Shown here: piece after piece, positions 36,434-44,976 of the stretch | How positions within the stretch are numbered: position 1 is the first letter of the stretch | How the letters are laid out: every line of letters starts with the position of its first letter | Assembly (NCBI RefSeq): GCF_900101075.1 | Contig: NZ_FNFY01000003.1 | Coordinates: 123,035-187,034, forward strand | Source: Lacicoccus qingdaonensis | GTDB lineage: Bacteria > Bacillota > Bacilli > Staphylococcales > Salinicoccaceae | Length of the DNA stretch: 64,000 bases | Reading direction: 5' to 3' | Position numbers and translations under genes: made by a program | Notes under the pieces: model-generated | What the model was told of the DNA's origin: nothing | The model's input: only the letters and a program-made list of their open reading frames with translations | The model's database searches: none

Positions 36434-36853
36434 ATGAAACTCTTGTATATCATATTATTTTTATTATTTGCAGGCTTGGTCATCAAGTCGTTCTATACCC
36501 ATTACTTTTCAAAGAAAAAGCGTTACTTCGCTTTTGATGACTCACGATATCGTGAAGAAGATGATTTTCTGAAAATACATGCGCTCAATATCGGGAAACT
36601 TGAACGGGTGTTTTTATATTTGATGCTTGTTACTTACCTTGCCGCTTTGGCCGTATTCATCTTTACCGACCATCCGGCCGCAATATGGATACTTGCGACG
36701 GTATTGGCGTGGCAGTTTGTACTGAGTATGTTCATCGACTTGAAACTGTACTCTGCATTTCATGATAAAGGACATCTGTTCATGGTGATCGTGTGGCTGA
36801 TACTGATTGTGGTGTTATATTTTGGGCTGTCAAGATTTGATATTTACGCATAA
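36434..36853 (+). CDS. Membrane protein of unknown function
   Basis: A 139-residue protein with four hydrophobic segments (about 3-20, 60-78, 82-100 and 112-132) and a charged loop SKKKRYFAFDDSRYREEDDF between the first two. I recognise no family with confidence. It starts 15 bases after chrA behind AAGGATAGG, and is followed 25 bases later by a HAD phosphatase, so it may be in an operon with chrA. Confidence 0.6.
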   Translation: MKLLYIILFLLFAGLVIKSFYTHYFSKKKRYFAFDDSRYREEDDFLKIHALNIGKLERVFLYLMLVTYLAALAVFIFTDHPAAIWILATVLAWQFVLSMFIDLKLYSAFHDKGHLFMVIVWLILIVVLYFGLSRFDIYA

Positions 36854-36878
36854 TTTATGATTAGGAGCGGTGCTTGAT

Positions 36879-37661
36879 ATGAGTAATCAGAAAATAATAT
36901 TCTTTGATATAGACGGAACACTTTACAACAATGAAAAGGTCGTACCGGAATCCACTAAAGATGCCGTAAAGGCGGTCAAGGATGCAGGACATATCGTAGC
37001 CATTGCGACCGGCCGTTCACCGTTCATGTATGAAGATCTTCGTAAATCACTGGATGTCAACACGTTTGTCAGCATGAACGGCAACTACGTAGTATATGAG
37101 GATGAACTGATCTACACAAACCCTCTGAATGCGAAGCGGCTTGAGGATATTACCGCAGTCGCCATGGAAAATGACCATCCGCTCGTATATCTGGATGATA
37201 AAAATATGTTGTCCAATATGCCCGAGCATGAATACATGACTGAAGGGATCTCAACATTGAAGCTCGGCTTCATGCCCGGTCATGATCCAAAATATCATAT
37301 CAACCGTGATATTTACCAGACACTGCTGTTCTGTACCAAAGAAGAAGAAGACCATTATAAAAGGCATTTTGATGATTCATTCCAGTTCATCAGATGGCAT
37401 GCATACTCGATGGATATTTCACCGAGAGACGGCTCGAAGGCTGAAGGTATAAAAAAGGTCGTCGATAAGATGGGTTTCAACATCAATGATGTATATGCTT
37501 TCGGCGACGGTCCGAATGATATAGAAATGCTGCAGTATGTGCCGAATAGTTTTGCCATGGGCAATGCACAGGATGAGATTAAAATGCAGGCGAAACATGT
37601 GACTAAAAGCGTTGAAGATAACGGAATCATGCATGGCCTGCAATCTGCGAATCTGATTTAA
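36879..37661 (+). CDS. Cof-type HAD phosphatase
   Basis: A HAD-superfamily type IIB (Cof) phosphatase of 260 residues. Motif I is IFFDIDGTLYN, motif II the threonine in IVAIATGRSPF, motif III the lysine in RDGSKAEGIKKV, and motif IV AFGDGPNDIEML. The large C2 cap lies between about 85 and 185. Substrates for this group are sugar phosphates or flavin/PLP-type phosphomonoesters and cannot be assigned here. I use ATG 36879 (MSNQKIIFFDIDG), since AGGAGCGG is well spaced from it. Confidence 0.9.
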   Translation: MSNQKIIFFDIDGTLYNNEKVVPESTKDAVKAVKDAGHIVAIATGRSPFMYEDLRKSLDVNTFVSMNGNYVVYEDELIYTNPLNAKRLEDITAVAMENDHPLVYLDDKNMLSNMPEHEYMTEGISTLKLGFMPGHDPKYHINRDIYQTLLFCTKEEEDHYKRHFDDSFQFIRWHAYSMDISPRDGSKAEGIKKVVDKMGFNINDVYAFGDGPNDIEMLQYVPNSFAMGNAQDEIKMQAKHVTKSVEDNGIMHGLQSANLI

Positions 37662-37677
37662 AGTGTAAATCTGTCAT

Positions 37678-37701
37678 GTTTATCACCGGGATTATGGGGA
37701 A
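37678..37701 (+). promoter_or_regulatory. Possible SigB-type promoter of the first dps gene
   Basis: GTTTAT (37678-37683) and GGGGAA (37696-37701) with a 12-base spacer resemble the SigB pattern GTTTNN-N12-14-GGGNAN. No PerR box is visible upstream of this copy, unlike the second dps. Speculative. Confidence 0.3.
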
Positions 37702-37781
37702 GATGTATAGTGTTACAGATCAAGTTGTCTATAATGCTTTTAATTGAATAGTAAAATCAATTATTTGAGAAAGGTGATTTC

Positions 37782-38249
37782 ATGGTACAGATTACAGAAA
37801 AGAACAGAGTCATTGAGTCATTGAACAAGCAGCTGGCGAACCATACAGTGTTGTGGGGCAAACTTCACAACTATCACTGGTATGTGAAAGGACCACATTT
37901 CTTCTCATTGCACACGAAGTTCGAAGAACTGTATGATTCCACCGGAGTAATAGTGGACGATATTGCCGAAAGAATTTTAGCCATCGGCGGCCAGCCGATC
38001 GCCAAACTGAAAGAAGCACTCGAGGAATCAAGCATTGACGAAGGTGAGTATGGCTTAAGTGCAGAGTCGATGGTCAAACAGCTTGTGGATGATTATGATG
38101 TCATTACAGCAGAACTGAGAAGCGGTGTGAAAGAAGCAGAAGATGCAGGTGATGATTCGACTGCAGATATGTATATCGCCTATATCCAGGGCATAGAAAA
38201 AGATGTCTGGATGCTGCAGGCGTATCTTGGCGAAGATGTCTCAAAATAA
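37782..38249 (+). CDS. Dps family DNA-protecting ferritin-like protein (copy 1)
   Basis: A 155-residue Dps subunit that forms a dodecamer, oxidises Fe(II) with peroxide and can shield DNA. The inter-subunit ferroxidase residues are seen in LHNYHWYVKGPHFFSLHTKFEEL (His/His region) and DDIAERILAIGG (Asp and Glu). AAAGGTGATTTC precedes the ATG. It is over 80% identical by eye to copy 2 downstream, separated by a terminator, so the two arose by tandem duplication and are expressed separately. Confidence 0.93.
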   Translation: MVQITEKNRVIESLNKQLANHTVLWGKLHNYHWYVKGPHFFSLHTKFEELYDSTGVIVDDIAERILAIGGQPIAKLKEALEESSIDEGEYGLSAESMVKQLVDDYDVITAELRSGVKEAEDAGDDSTADMYIAYIQGIEKDVWMLQAYLGEDVSK

Positions 38250-38261
38250 TGATTGAAAAGG

Positions 38262-38294
38262 TCCCTGCGGACAGAAGCTCTGCAGGGATTTTTA
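38262..38294 (+). terminator. Terminator between the two dps genes
   Basis: TCCCTGC and GCAGGGA form a 7-bp stem around a 13-base loop, followed by TTTTTA. Confidence 0.75.
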
Positions 38295-38327
38295 TATGGT
38301 TCAGAAGCAATGTCATCCTACGGAAAC

Positions 38328-38415
38328 TTATTTATAATAATTCTAAATAATGTTGCGACAGCATTTTTAATATGGTATAGTATACACATAAGTTATTTAT
38401 AATAATTCTAAATAA
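38328..38415 (+). promoter_or_regulatory. Promoter of dps copy 2 bracketed by two PerR boxes
   Basis: TTGCGA (38353-38358) and TATAGT (38376-38381) are 17 bases apart. Two identical operators, TTATAATAATTCTAA at 38332-38346 and 38397-38411, each match the PerR consensus with one mismatch. They lie within a near-identical ~22-bp direct repeat (TTATT before, ATAA after). One sits just upstream of the -35, the other between the start site and the ribosome-binding site. PerR bound to both should give tight, peroxide-reversible repression. Confidence 0.8.
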
Positions 38416-38427
38416 GGAAGTGGTTTC

Positions 38428-38895
38428 ATGGTACAGATAACTGAAAAGAACAAAGTCATTGAATCATTGAACAAGCAGTTGGCGAACCATATCGTTTTAT
38501 GGGGCAAACTTCATAACTTCCATTGGTATGTTAAAGGTGCACATTTCTTTTCACTGCACACGAAATTTGAAGAACTTTATGACTCGACTTCGGTCATCGT
38601 TGATGATATTGCAGAGAGAATTTTAGCCATCGGCGGACAGCCGGTCGGCAAGCTGAAAGAAGCGCTCGAAGAATCAAGCATTGATGAGGCGGAATACGGC
38701 CTGGACGATCAAGCGATGGTCGGACAGTTGATAGAAGATTATGAAGTAATCATTGCAGAACTTAGAAGTGGTGTGAAGGAAGCTGAAGATGCTGGCGACG
38801 ACTCCACAGCCGACATGTACATTGCCTACATTCAGGAGATCGAAAAGAACAACTGGATGCTGCAGGCATACTTGGGAAATGATGTTTCAAAATAA
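38428..38895 (+). CDS. Dps family DNA-protecting ferritin-like protein (copy 2, PerR-type control)
   Basis: The second 155-residue Dps paralogue has the same ferroxidase motifs as copy 1 (LHNFHWYVKGAHFFSLHTKFEEL and DDIAERILAIGG). Differences cluster between residues 85 and 105 (DEAEYGLDDQAMVGQLIEDYEVI). GGAAGTGG precedes the ATG. The double PerR operator indicates peroxide control like MrgA of B. subtilis. A terminator shared with the convergent mnt operon follows. Confidence 0.94.
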   Translation: MVQITEKNKVIESLNKQLANHIVLWGKLHNFHWYVKGAHFFSLHTKFEELYDSTSVIVDDIAERILAIGGQPVGKLKEALEESSIDEAEYGLDDQAMVGQLIEDYEVIIAELRSGVKEAEDAGDDSTADMYIAYIQEIEKNNWMLQAYLGNDVSK

Positions 38896-38903
38896 CAGCA
38901 GTG

Positions 38904-38933
38904 AAAAAGGAGGAGCAGATGCTCCTCCTTTTT
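38904..38933. terminator. Bidirectional terminator between dps 2 and the mnt operon
   Basis: AAAAAGGAGGAGC and GCTCCTCCTTTTT pair almost perfectly, giving T-runs on both strands. Confidence 0.9.
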
Positions 38934-39591
38934 AAATTGGTTCAACGAACAGATAATTTCCCAGTGAAATACTGATTTGTATTTCCTTATCTTCTTCAGC
39001 TGTGAGTGTAATCAGATCGATAGATGAATCTATGTCAGTGACTGTAATGCGGTCACCTATATTCAAGTGTTGATTTTTAAAGTATTTAAGCAGTTTTTCT
39101 TCATCGACAATCCTTGAAATGACGACTTCAGTCCCGGCTTTTGCTTCGGATATCGTAAAGGTGTAATCTTCCTGCATATCCATCAGATCGATCTTTATCG
39201 CTCCACCGTGCGGGCAGTATTCTGGATAACCCAGGTATGACTCGAGTTTATCTGCGACATCATCGCTTGTAGTATGTTCGAGCAGCTCCGCTTCAGCATG
39301 TACATCCTCTATATCAAATCCCAGTTTCTCAAATAAAAATACTTCCCACAACCGGTGCTTTCTGATGATTTCTTTCGCATACTCCGTCCCTTTGTCTGTC
39401 AGGATACTGCCTTTATAAGGGGTATATTCCACCCATTCAACTTTTACCAGACTGTTCATCATTTCGGTCACTGTCGGCGGGGAAATATCCAGCCGGTTGG
39501 ACACTTCTTTGTTGGATACCCGGTTGAAGCGTCCGCCAAGCTCGAAAAGCACTTTAATATAATCTTCTTTAGTCGGGCTCAAATCATCCAC
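38932..39591 (-). CDS. mntR: Manganese-responsive repressor MntR/SirR (DtxR family)
   Basis: A 219-residue DtxR-family regulator: N-terminal winged helix (SNRLDISPPTVTEMMNSLVK recognition region), metal-binding dimerisation domain (KHRLWEVFLFEKLG, HAEAELLEHTTSDD, PHGG), and a C-terminal SH3/FeoA-like domain after about residue 140. This three-domain length fits staphylococcal MntR/SirR rather than the short Bacillus MntR. It is the last gene of the mnt operon (28 bases after the permease stop), so it would be autoregulated through the operator at 43288-43303. Confidence 0.9.
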   Translation of the reverse strand: MDDLSPTKEDYIKVLFELGGRFNRVSNKEVSNRLDISPPTVTEMMNSLVKVEWVEYTPYKGSILTDKGTEYAKEIIRKHRLWEVFLFEKLGFDIEDVHAEAELLEHTTSDDVADKLESYLGYPEYCPHGGAIKIDLMDMQEDYTFTISEAKAGTEVVISRIVDEEKLLKYFKNQHLNIGDRITVTDIDSSIDLITLTAEEDKEIQISISLGNYLFVEPI

Positions 39592-39619
39592 CTCTTCGTT
39601 ATCATAATATGCTGCATCA

Positions 39620-40714
39620 TCAGTAAGGTGTCAACTCATATTTTATACGTGAATAATGCGTAAACTCTTCACCGCGCAGTGTCAGCATGTAATGCTCGTC
39701 GGTTTTTACGATATATCCATCCACTTCGAGCGTCTCCAGCTGGTTTTCAGTTTCAGACCGGCTGAGGTTGAAGTGTTTCGATATTTCATCCAGTGAAATC
39801 GTTTCATGTTCATCCTCGCTCATCAGCATCAGAATCATTGCATGCATGAATTCTTTTTTCTGACGGCGTTTCTTTATTTTAAGAATGATATAGCCGTCAG
39901 GCTTGAATAGAAACACTGTCATGAAAATTAAAAATGCGACAGCAGCAGTGGCACCGGACATTGACAAGTCCATATTATAGCCGATCAAATAGCCGAGTGT
40001 ACTGTTTAAAACTGCAATGAAAGCAGTGAGAAATATCATATGGCTCAGCTTTTTCACAAGCAGATAAGCGGTGAGCACCGGCGCTACAAAGAAATTGATG
40101 ACAAGTATGGCACCGACCGCATCAAAAGCGACGACTGCGGTCACGGATACAAGCGTCATCAGCATATAGTAGATCAGTGTCGTGCTGAAGCCGATGACAT
40201 AGGCAAATTTAGGGTCGAATGTGGAGACTTTGAGCTCCTTATAGAACAGTGCGACAAAACCGGTGTTGACGATCAGTAACAGACCGAGCTGCCACAGTGC
40301 CCTCGGGATGCTGAACCCGAATATTTCTATTCTGTTGAGCGGTGCAAATAAAACTTCGCCTGCGATGACGACATCTATATCCAGATGGACGTTGTCGGCA
40401 TATCTGGATATTAAGATGATTGCAATCGCAAAGAGAGCTGTAAAGACGATGCCGATCGAGGCATCATTTTTAATCAGGTTTGTCTGGTTGATCAGCTGGA
40501 TGAGATAAACGGTCAGTACGCCGATCAGCGCCGCACCGATAATCAGCCATGGTGAACGGATATCCTGTGTGATGAAAAACGCAAGGACGATGCCGAGCAG
40601 TATAGTATGGCTGATGGCATCAGTCGTCATGGCCTGGTTTTTCAGAACAAGGAATACCCCCAGCACGCTGGTTGCAAGCGAGGCGATGATCAGTACGAAC
40701 AGAACTTCTATCAT
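39620..40714 (-). CDS. mntD: Metal ABC permease fused to a winged-helix domain
   Basis: A 364-residue protein. Residues about 1-275 are an ABC-3 family metal permease with 8-9 transmembrane segments (LVLKNQAMTTDAISHTILLG, VAFDAVGAILVINFFVAPV). After a basic linker (KIKKRRQKKEF) there is a soluble C-terminal extension of about 80 residues that reads as a winged helix: ISLDEISKHFNLSRSETENQ, then GYIVKTDEHYMLTLRGEEF. This makes it longer than usual (about 280-300). The pattern recalls the N-terminal domain of DtxR-type repressors. It overlaps the upstream permease gene by four bases. Confidence 0.88.
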   Translation of the reverse strand: MIEVLFVLIIASLATSVLGVFLVLKNQAMTTDAISHTILLGIVLAFFITQDIRSPWLIIGAALIGVLTVYLIQLINQTNLIKNDASIGIVFTALFAIAIILISRYADNVHLDIDVVIAGEVLFAPLNRIEIFGFSIPRALWQLGLLLIVNTGFVALFYKELKVSTFDPKFAYVIGFSTTLIYYMLMTLVSVTAVVAFDAVGAILVINFFVAPVLTAYLLVKKLSHMIFLTAFIAVLNSTLGYLIGYNMDLSMSGATAAVAFLIFMTVFLFKPDGYIILKIKKRRQKKEFMHAMILMLMSEDEHETISLDEISKHFNLSRSETENQLETLEVDGYIVKTDEHYMLTLRGEEFTHYSRIKYELTPY

Positions 40715-41583
40715 GATGACTCACCCCGCACTTTCATAATTTGACGTGTGACCAGGCCTTTTCTGCCAAACAGCATGGATATAAGCACAAATGCGCTGAG
40801 TACCAGGATGATTGAAGGCCCTGTAGGGAAACCTGCAAATGCCGTACTGATATAAGTGCCGGTGAATGCCGCAGCCGCACCTGCCAGTCCGGCGATGAGG
40901 GTGACGATATTAAACCGGTTGGACCACATCAGGCCGATGACGCCGGGTGCGATTAAAAGATTAACGATCAATATTGCACCGACAGCTTTTAAACCGACAG
41001 CAATCAATAATATGGTCATTGATAAAACAAGAAAATTGATCAGGGACGGGTTGATACCGACAGTCGAACTGTAAATGGGATCAAAAGTATAAATCCGTAT
41101 CTGATGATAAAAGATGATGAATAATAAAAGACTGATGACTGAAGCGATCAGTATCAGATAAACGTCCAACCGCAGCATATATGCGGCCTGCCCGAATATA
41201 TAATCATCGATGCCCTGCGTATTATGGAATGAAGGGTTGCCCTGGACGAAGCTTTTAAGTGCCATTCCTAACCCGAAAAAAGATGACAGAATCAACGCAA
41301 GTGCACCGTCCAGAGTGATTTTTGAATGACTGGTGATCGCCTGGATGAAGAAAAACGCAATGACACCAAAAATGACGGCACCGATTGTCAGCGACAGTGT
41401 ATCTGTGACACCGACAATCATAAAGGCGAGGATGATTCCGGGAAATGTCGCGTGACCGATGGCGTCACCGATCAGACTCTGCCCCTTGATGACACTGACA
41501 GTCCCGATGATTCCACTCGCAAAAGACAGCAGCGTTGTACCGATGGCGACAATTAGAAATGTATAACTTGTCAATAGTTCCAT
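40711..41583 (-). CDS. mntC: Metal ABC transporter permease
   Basis: A 290-residue ABC-3 permease, one of two membrane subunits of a manganese/zinc-type importer. About nine hydrophobic segments and family motifs VIKGQSLIGDAIGHATFPGI and LKAVGAILIVNLLIAPG are present. Its ATG overlaps the stop of the ATPase gene by a single base and its stop overlaps the next permease. Two different permeases imply a heterodimeric membrane domain. Confidence 0.9.
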   Translation of the reverse strand: MELLTSYTFLIVAIGTTLLSFASGIIGTVSVIKGQSLIGDAIGHATFPGIILAFMIVGVTDTLSLTIGAVIFGVIAFFFIQAITSHSKITLDGALALILSSFFGLGMALKSFVQGNPSFHNTQGIDDYIFGQAAYMLRLDVYLILIASVISLLLFIIFYHQIRIYTFDPIYSSTVGINPSLINFLVLSMTILLIAVGLKAVGAILIVNLLIAPGVIGLMWSNRFNIVTLIAGLAGAAAAFTGTYISTAFAGFPTGPSIILVLSAFVLISMLFGRKGLVTRQIMKVRGESS

Positions 41584-42308
41584 TATCTCACCGCACTGAC
41601 TTCGTTGTATGCTTTATCGATATTTTCTTCCGTCCATACTTCACTGATTTTCCCGCCTGCGAAGATGGTTTTATTCATGATGATGACATGGTCAAAGTAT
41701 TCTTTTACCGTGTCCAGATTATGGTGGACGACCAAAAATGTCTTGCCCTCTTGCTGCAGGGATTTGATTGTTTTGATGATCAGTTTTTCCGTTGTAATAT
41801 CGATGCCCTGAAGTGGTTCGTCCATAATATAGATGTCAGCGTCCTGGCAGATTGCGCGGGCGAGAAAGACACGCTGGCGCTGGCCGCCGGAAAGCTCGCT
41901 GATCTGACGGTTTCTGAATGCTTCCATCTTCATTTCCCTGAGAGCGGACATGGCAATTTTATGATCATTCTTATTCGGGCGTTTGATCCATCCTTTATGC
42001 ACATATCTGCCCATCAGCACTACATCGAGCACCGTAGTCGGAAACTCCCAGTTCACTTCCCCCTTTTGAGGTACGTAGGCAACATCCTTCAATGCTTTTT
42101 TACTTTTTGAACCGTTAATCTGGATTTCGCCGGATACCGGTTTTATCAACTGCATAATCGACTTGATCAGCGTCGATTTGCCGGCCCCGTTCGGACCGAC
42201 GATTGCTGTGATGCTGTTTTTCTGCAGCGTCATGTTGAGATGCCATATTGCCGGCTTCTCATCATAGGCAACGATCAGATCTTTTACTTTTATAATATCT
42301 TCAGTCAT
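41583..42308 (-). CDS. mntB: Metal ABC transporter ATP-binding protein
   Basis: A 241-residue ABC ATPase. Walker A is GPNGAGKST, the Q-loop is in YVPQKGEVNWEFP, the signature is LSGGQRQRVFLARAI, and Walker B is DIYIMDEPLQGID with HHNLDTV for the switch histidine. It resembles the ATPases of Mn/Zn/Fe importers (MntB/PsaB/TroB type). It follows the substrate-binding gene by about 10 bases and energises the two downstream permeases. Confidence 0.93.
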   Translation of the reverse strand: MTEDIIKVKDLIVAYDEKPAIWHLNMTLQKNSITAIVGPNGAGKSTLIKSIMQLIKPVSGEIQINGSKSKKALKDVAYVPQKGEVNWEFPTTVLDVVLMGRYVHKGWIKRPNKNDHKIAMSALREMKMEAFRNRQISELSGGQRQRVFLARAICQDADIYIMDEPLQGIDITTEKLIIKTIKSLQQEGKTFLVVHHNLDTVKEYFDHVIIMNKTIFAGGKISEVWTEENIDKAYNEVSAVR

Positions 42309-42318
42309 AACAGAGCTC

Positions 42319-43242
42319 CTATTTTAAATTGTCGACGATCAGGTCGATATTGTGTTTATACATACTGATGTACGTGTCGCCGGGTTCGCCGCGGGGTGCG
42401 AGCGAGTCGGACAGCAGCGTCTGATTTTCTCCGCTGATGATTTCCACTTCGACACCTTCTGATGCAACGATTTCCTGCAGACGCTTCATACGGTCAGGAT
42501 TTGTTGTGGATTCGAGAAATATCGCGTTGATATCACGTTCGGCAATCAGCGCTGCCGTATTTTGAATCTGGTTGTTCGATACTTCAGAGTCGGTGGAGAA
42601 ACCCTGCGGTGCATGTACATCTATATCATAGCTTGCAGCCATATAGCCGAATGCGTCATGGGGCGTAATCAGAATACGTGATTCCCGGGGCACTTCTGCG
42701 ATGCGTTCCGACACATAATCATCCAGCTCATCCAGTTCCTTAAAATAAGCATCCAGATTATCCTGATAGGCTTTTTCGCCGTCCGGGTTCATCTCTGTCA
42801 GTATATTAAATACGTTTGTCATGGCTTCCTTGTACAGATCTATATTGAACCAGAAATGCGGATCGACTTCAGCACTGCCTTCCTCTTCCATCGTTTCAAG
42901 GGATGAAGTATCAAGGTCATCAGCGACAGGTATGCCTGTCTCAAGCAGATCTATCATGCGGCCTTCAAAGTTCAATCCCTGGTATAAAATAAAATCCGAT
43001 TCATTTATCTTTCTCAGGTCACTGGCTTTCGGCTGGTATACATGAGGATCTTCGCCGGCAGGGATGATGAGTTCAATATTGAAATAATCGACATCTTCTT
43101 CAAGTACAGACACCATGTCATATAAAAAAGTTGTTGTGACAGCAATCTGGGTTCTGTCATCCGTTTCGGCACTGTCACTCTGAGCGCCGCATGCTGTCAG
43201 AAATACAGCTGAAACTACGATGAATAATAGCATTTTTCTCAT
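42319..43242 (-). CDS. mntA: Metal-binding lipoprotein of the Mn/Zn ABC importer
   Basis: A 307-residue cluster A-I substrate-binding protein with lipoprotein signal and lipobox LTAC (Cys18). Candidate ligands are His67 (EDPHVYQP), a His in DPHFWFN, a His in LITPHDAFGYMA and a late Asp in EPGDTYISM. The third ligand as His is the TroA/ZnuA type, whereas PsaA/MntC proteins usually have Glu there. Mn versus Zn specificity is thus open; operon organisation and the MntR-type operator favour manganese. It is the first gene of the operon. Confidence 0.9.
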   Translation of the reverse strand: MRKMLLFIVVSAVFLTACGAQSDSAETDDRTQIAVTTTFLYDMVSVLEEDVDYFNIELIIPAGEDPHVYQPKASDLRKINESDFILYQGLNFEGRMIDLLETGIPVADDLDTSSLETMEEEGSAEVDPHFWFNIDLYKEAMTNVFNILTEMNPDGEKAYQDNLDAYFKELDELDDYVSERIAEVPRESRILITPHDAFGYMAASYDIDVHAPQGFSTDSEVSNNQIQNTAALIAERDINAIFLESTTNPDRMKRLQEIVASEGVEVEIISGENQTLLSDSLAPRGEPGDTYISMYKHNIDLIVDNLK

Positions 43243-43287
43243 CAGTAAACCTCTTTCCAGTGAATGAATATATCAGTCAATTTAACG

Positions 43288-43319
43288 TTTAGGATACCCT
43301 AAATATTAAATTTAGTCAA
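43288..43319 (-). promoter_or_regulatory. mnt operon promoter with MntR/SirR box
   Basis: On the minus strand TTGACT (43319-43314) and TATCCT (43296-43291) are 17 bases apart. TTTAGGATACCCTAAA (43288-43303) is a perfect dyad (TTTAGG/CCTAAA, 4-base spacer) matching the SirR/MntR-type box and covering the -10, so metal-bound MntR should block RNA polymerase. Confidence 0.85.
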
Positions 43320-43323
43320 CTCT

Positions 43324-43366
43324 AAAAAACGGCTGCAGCGGTATGCCATCCGCTGCAGCCGTTTAA
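43324..43366 (-). terminator. Terminator of the BCCT transporter gene
   Basis: AAACGGCTGCAGCGG and CCGCTGCAGCCGTTT form a 15-bp stem with an 8-base loop; on the minus strand it runs into TTTTTT. It isolates the mnt promoter from upstream transcription. Confidence 0.92.
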
Positions 43367-43378
43367 AGATATATCGGT

Positions 43379-44932
43379 TTAATCGTCTTTTCTGATGTTA
43401 TACTTCCATGCTTTATCCTTATCCATCATTTTGATTGCTGCATATATCAGAATGAACTGAATCGCAATGATCGGTATGCCCATCATTCCCGAGATGACCT
43501 CGAGAGGGGCGAGTCCGCCGATCTGCATGAGCGTCAGTGCAAGCACAGTGATGATTAAAGATACGAGAATACGTACAAATTTGGACGGATCCTGCTCACT
43601 CATATCATTTTTACTTGTGTAGGCTGCAATGGTAAATGTCGTCGAATCCAAAGTTGTCGTCAGGAATATTAATGCGATAATGATGAACAGTACCATTACG
43701 ATGCCCGATAAAGGCAGAGTTTCCAAAATGTCCGGAATGATTGAAACCGGGTCATTTTCAGCTGAAAGCGAAAGAGCATCAAGCTGGCCGTTCAGCTGAC
43801 GGTGTACGCCGATGCCGCCAAGTACGCCTGTAGCAATCCATGAAAGAGCGGTCGGTGCGACCAGATAAGTAAGAATCATTTCTTTTACAGTCCGGCCTCT
43901 TGATATTCTTGCGGCAAAAAGGCTGTGCAGCATTGCCCAAGTGGCATTATAGGCAAACCAGAAAACCAGATGGTTTTTAATGAAGGCCGTCTGTTCGACT
44001 ACAGTTGATTCAGTGAAGAATGAAAAAGTTAAATAATTGGATAACAGATGACCGACTGTATCAGTAAAGAAATCCATGATAAATATTCCCGGGCCGACAA
44101 TCAGTACAAAAACTGCAAAAGCACCGGCCATGTACATGTTCATCACACTCAGGCGCTTTATACCTTTGTCAATTCCCACATACGCACTGATTGAAAATAA
44201 AATGACCCAGATGACAGTGACAATCAGAGTCATGGTAAATGTCACTTCGGTATTTAACAGTGATGCCAGGTTGGAAGTGATGATCGGCGTACCGAGTCCG
44301 AGCGTTACCGCTGCACCGGATAAAATACTGACCAGAAATAAAATATCCAGCAGTGTACCGCCGATGCCGTCAGTGAATTTATCACCGAACAATACTCTTG
44401 TCGCTTCCGAAATACGCATTTTCGGTTTCTTCTTTACATGAATGATATAGGCGATTGCCGGTGCCGCCATGACAAATATTGAAAACGTCTGGAAGCTCCA
44501 GATGAACATGGAATAGGAGTTTCCCCACAACATCGCCTCTGGACCGCCCGCTTCAATACCGACAGGCGGATTGTTGGCAATCTCCGTCCACTGGATCATG
44601 CCTGTCCTCATAATTGTCGAACCAAGGCCCATGGCAATCAGCAGACAGGAGTATTGGAACAAAGTAAAATCAGGTTTTTCGGCCGGATCGCCCAAAACAA
44701 CTTTTCCGTATTTTGAAAAAGAAAGGTACAACCCGATAATAAGTAAAATATTTGCATACCAGATGTATCCCCAGCCAAAATTGGTCACAATTGCATCGAA
44801 TATCTGGTTGAGTAATTCAAGTGATTCCGATTCATATAACGCAAAGGGGATACTAATGATCAAAATAATGATGACTGCCGGAATCAGAATCCTTTTATCT
44901 ATCAGGTTCCAGCGATTACTATTTCCATTCAC
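43379..44932 (-). CDS. BCCT family transporter (betaine/carnitine/choline type)
   Basis: A 517-residue secondary transporter of the BCCT family with 12 predicted transmembrane helices. Family segments are IAMGLGSTIMRTGMIQWTEI (TM3 region), FWFAYNATWAMLHSLFAARISRGRTVKEMI and TTLDSTTFTIAA. In classical osmoregulated members the TM3 motif is Gly-rich (GMGxGLxFWGxAEP). The variant here, GLGSTIMRTGMIQW, departs from it, so the substrate and the coupling ion are uncertain. It is a single gene with its own 3' terminator. Confidence 0.85.
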   Translation of the reverse strand: MNGNSNRWNLIDKRILIPAVIIILIISIPFALYESESLELLNQIFDAIVTNFGWGYIWYANILLIIGLYLSFSKYGKVVLGDPAEKPDFTLFQYSCLLIAMGLGSTIMRTGMIQWTEIANNPPVGIEAGGPEAMLWGNSYSMFIWSFQTFSIFVMAAPAIAYIIHVKKKPKMRISEATRVLFGDKFTDGIGGTLLDILFLVSILSGAAVTLGLGTPIITSNLASLLNTEVTFTMTLIVTVIWVILFSISAYVGIDKGIKRLSVMNMYMAGAFAVFVLIVGPGIFIMDFFTDTVGHLLSNYLTFSFFTESTVVEQTAFIKNHLVFWFAYNATWAMLHSLFAARISRGRTVKEMILTYLVAPTALSWIATGVLGGIGVHRQLNGQLDALSLSAENDPVSIIPDILETLPLSGIVMVLFIIIALIFLTTTLDSTTFTIAAYTSKNDMSEQDPSKFVRILVSLIITVLALTLMQIGGLAPLEVISGMMGIPIIAIQFILIYAAIKMMDKDKAWKYNIRKDD

Positions 44933-44976
44933 ATTCTACACATCCTCTGTATATGAAATTCACATATAAGTGTAAC

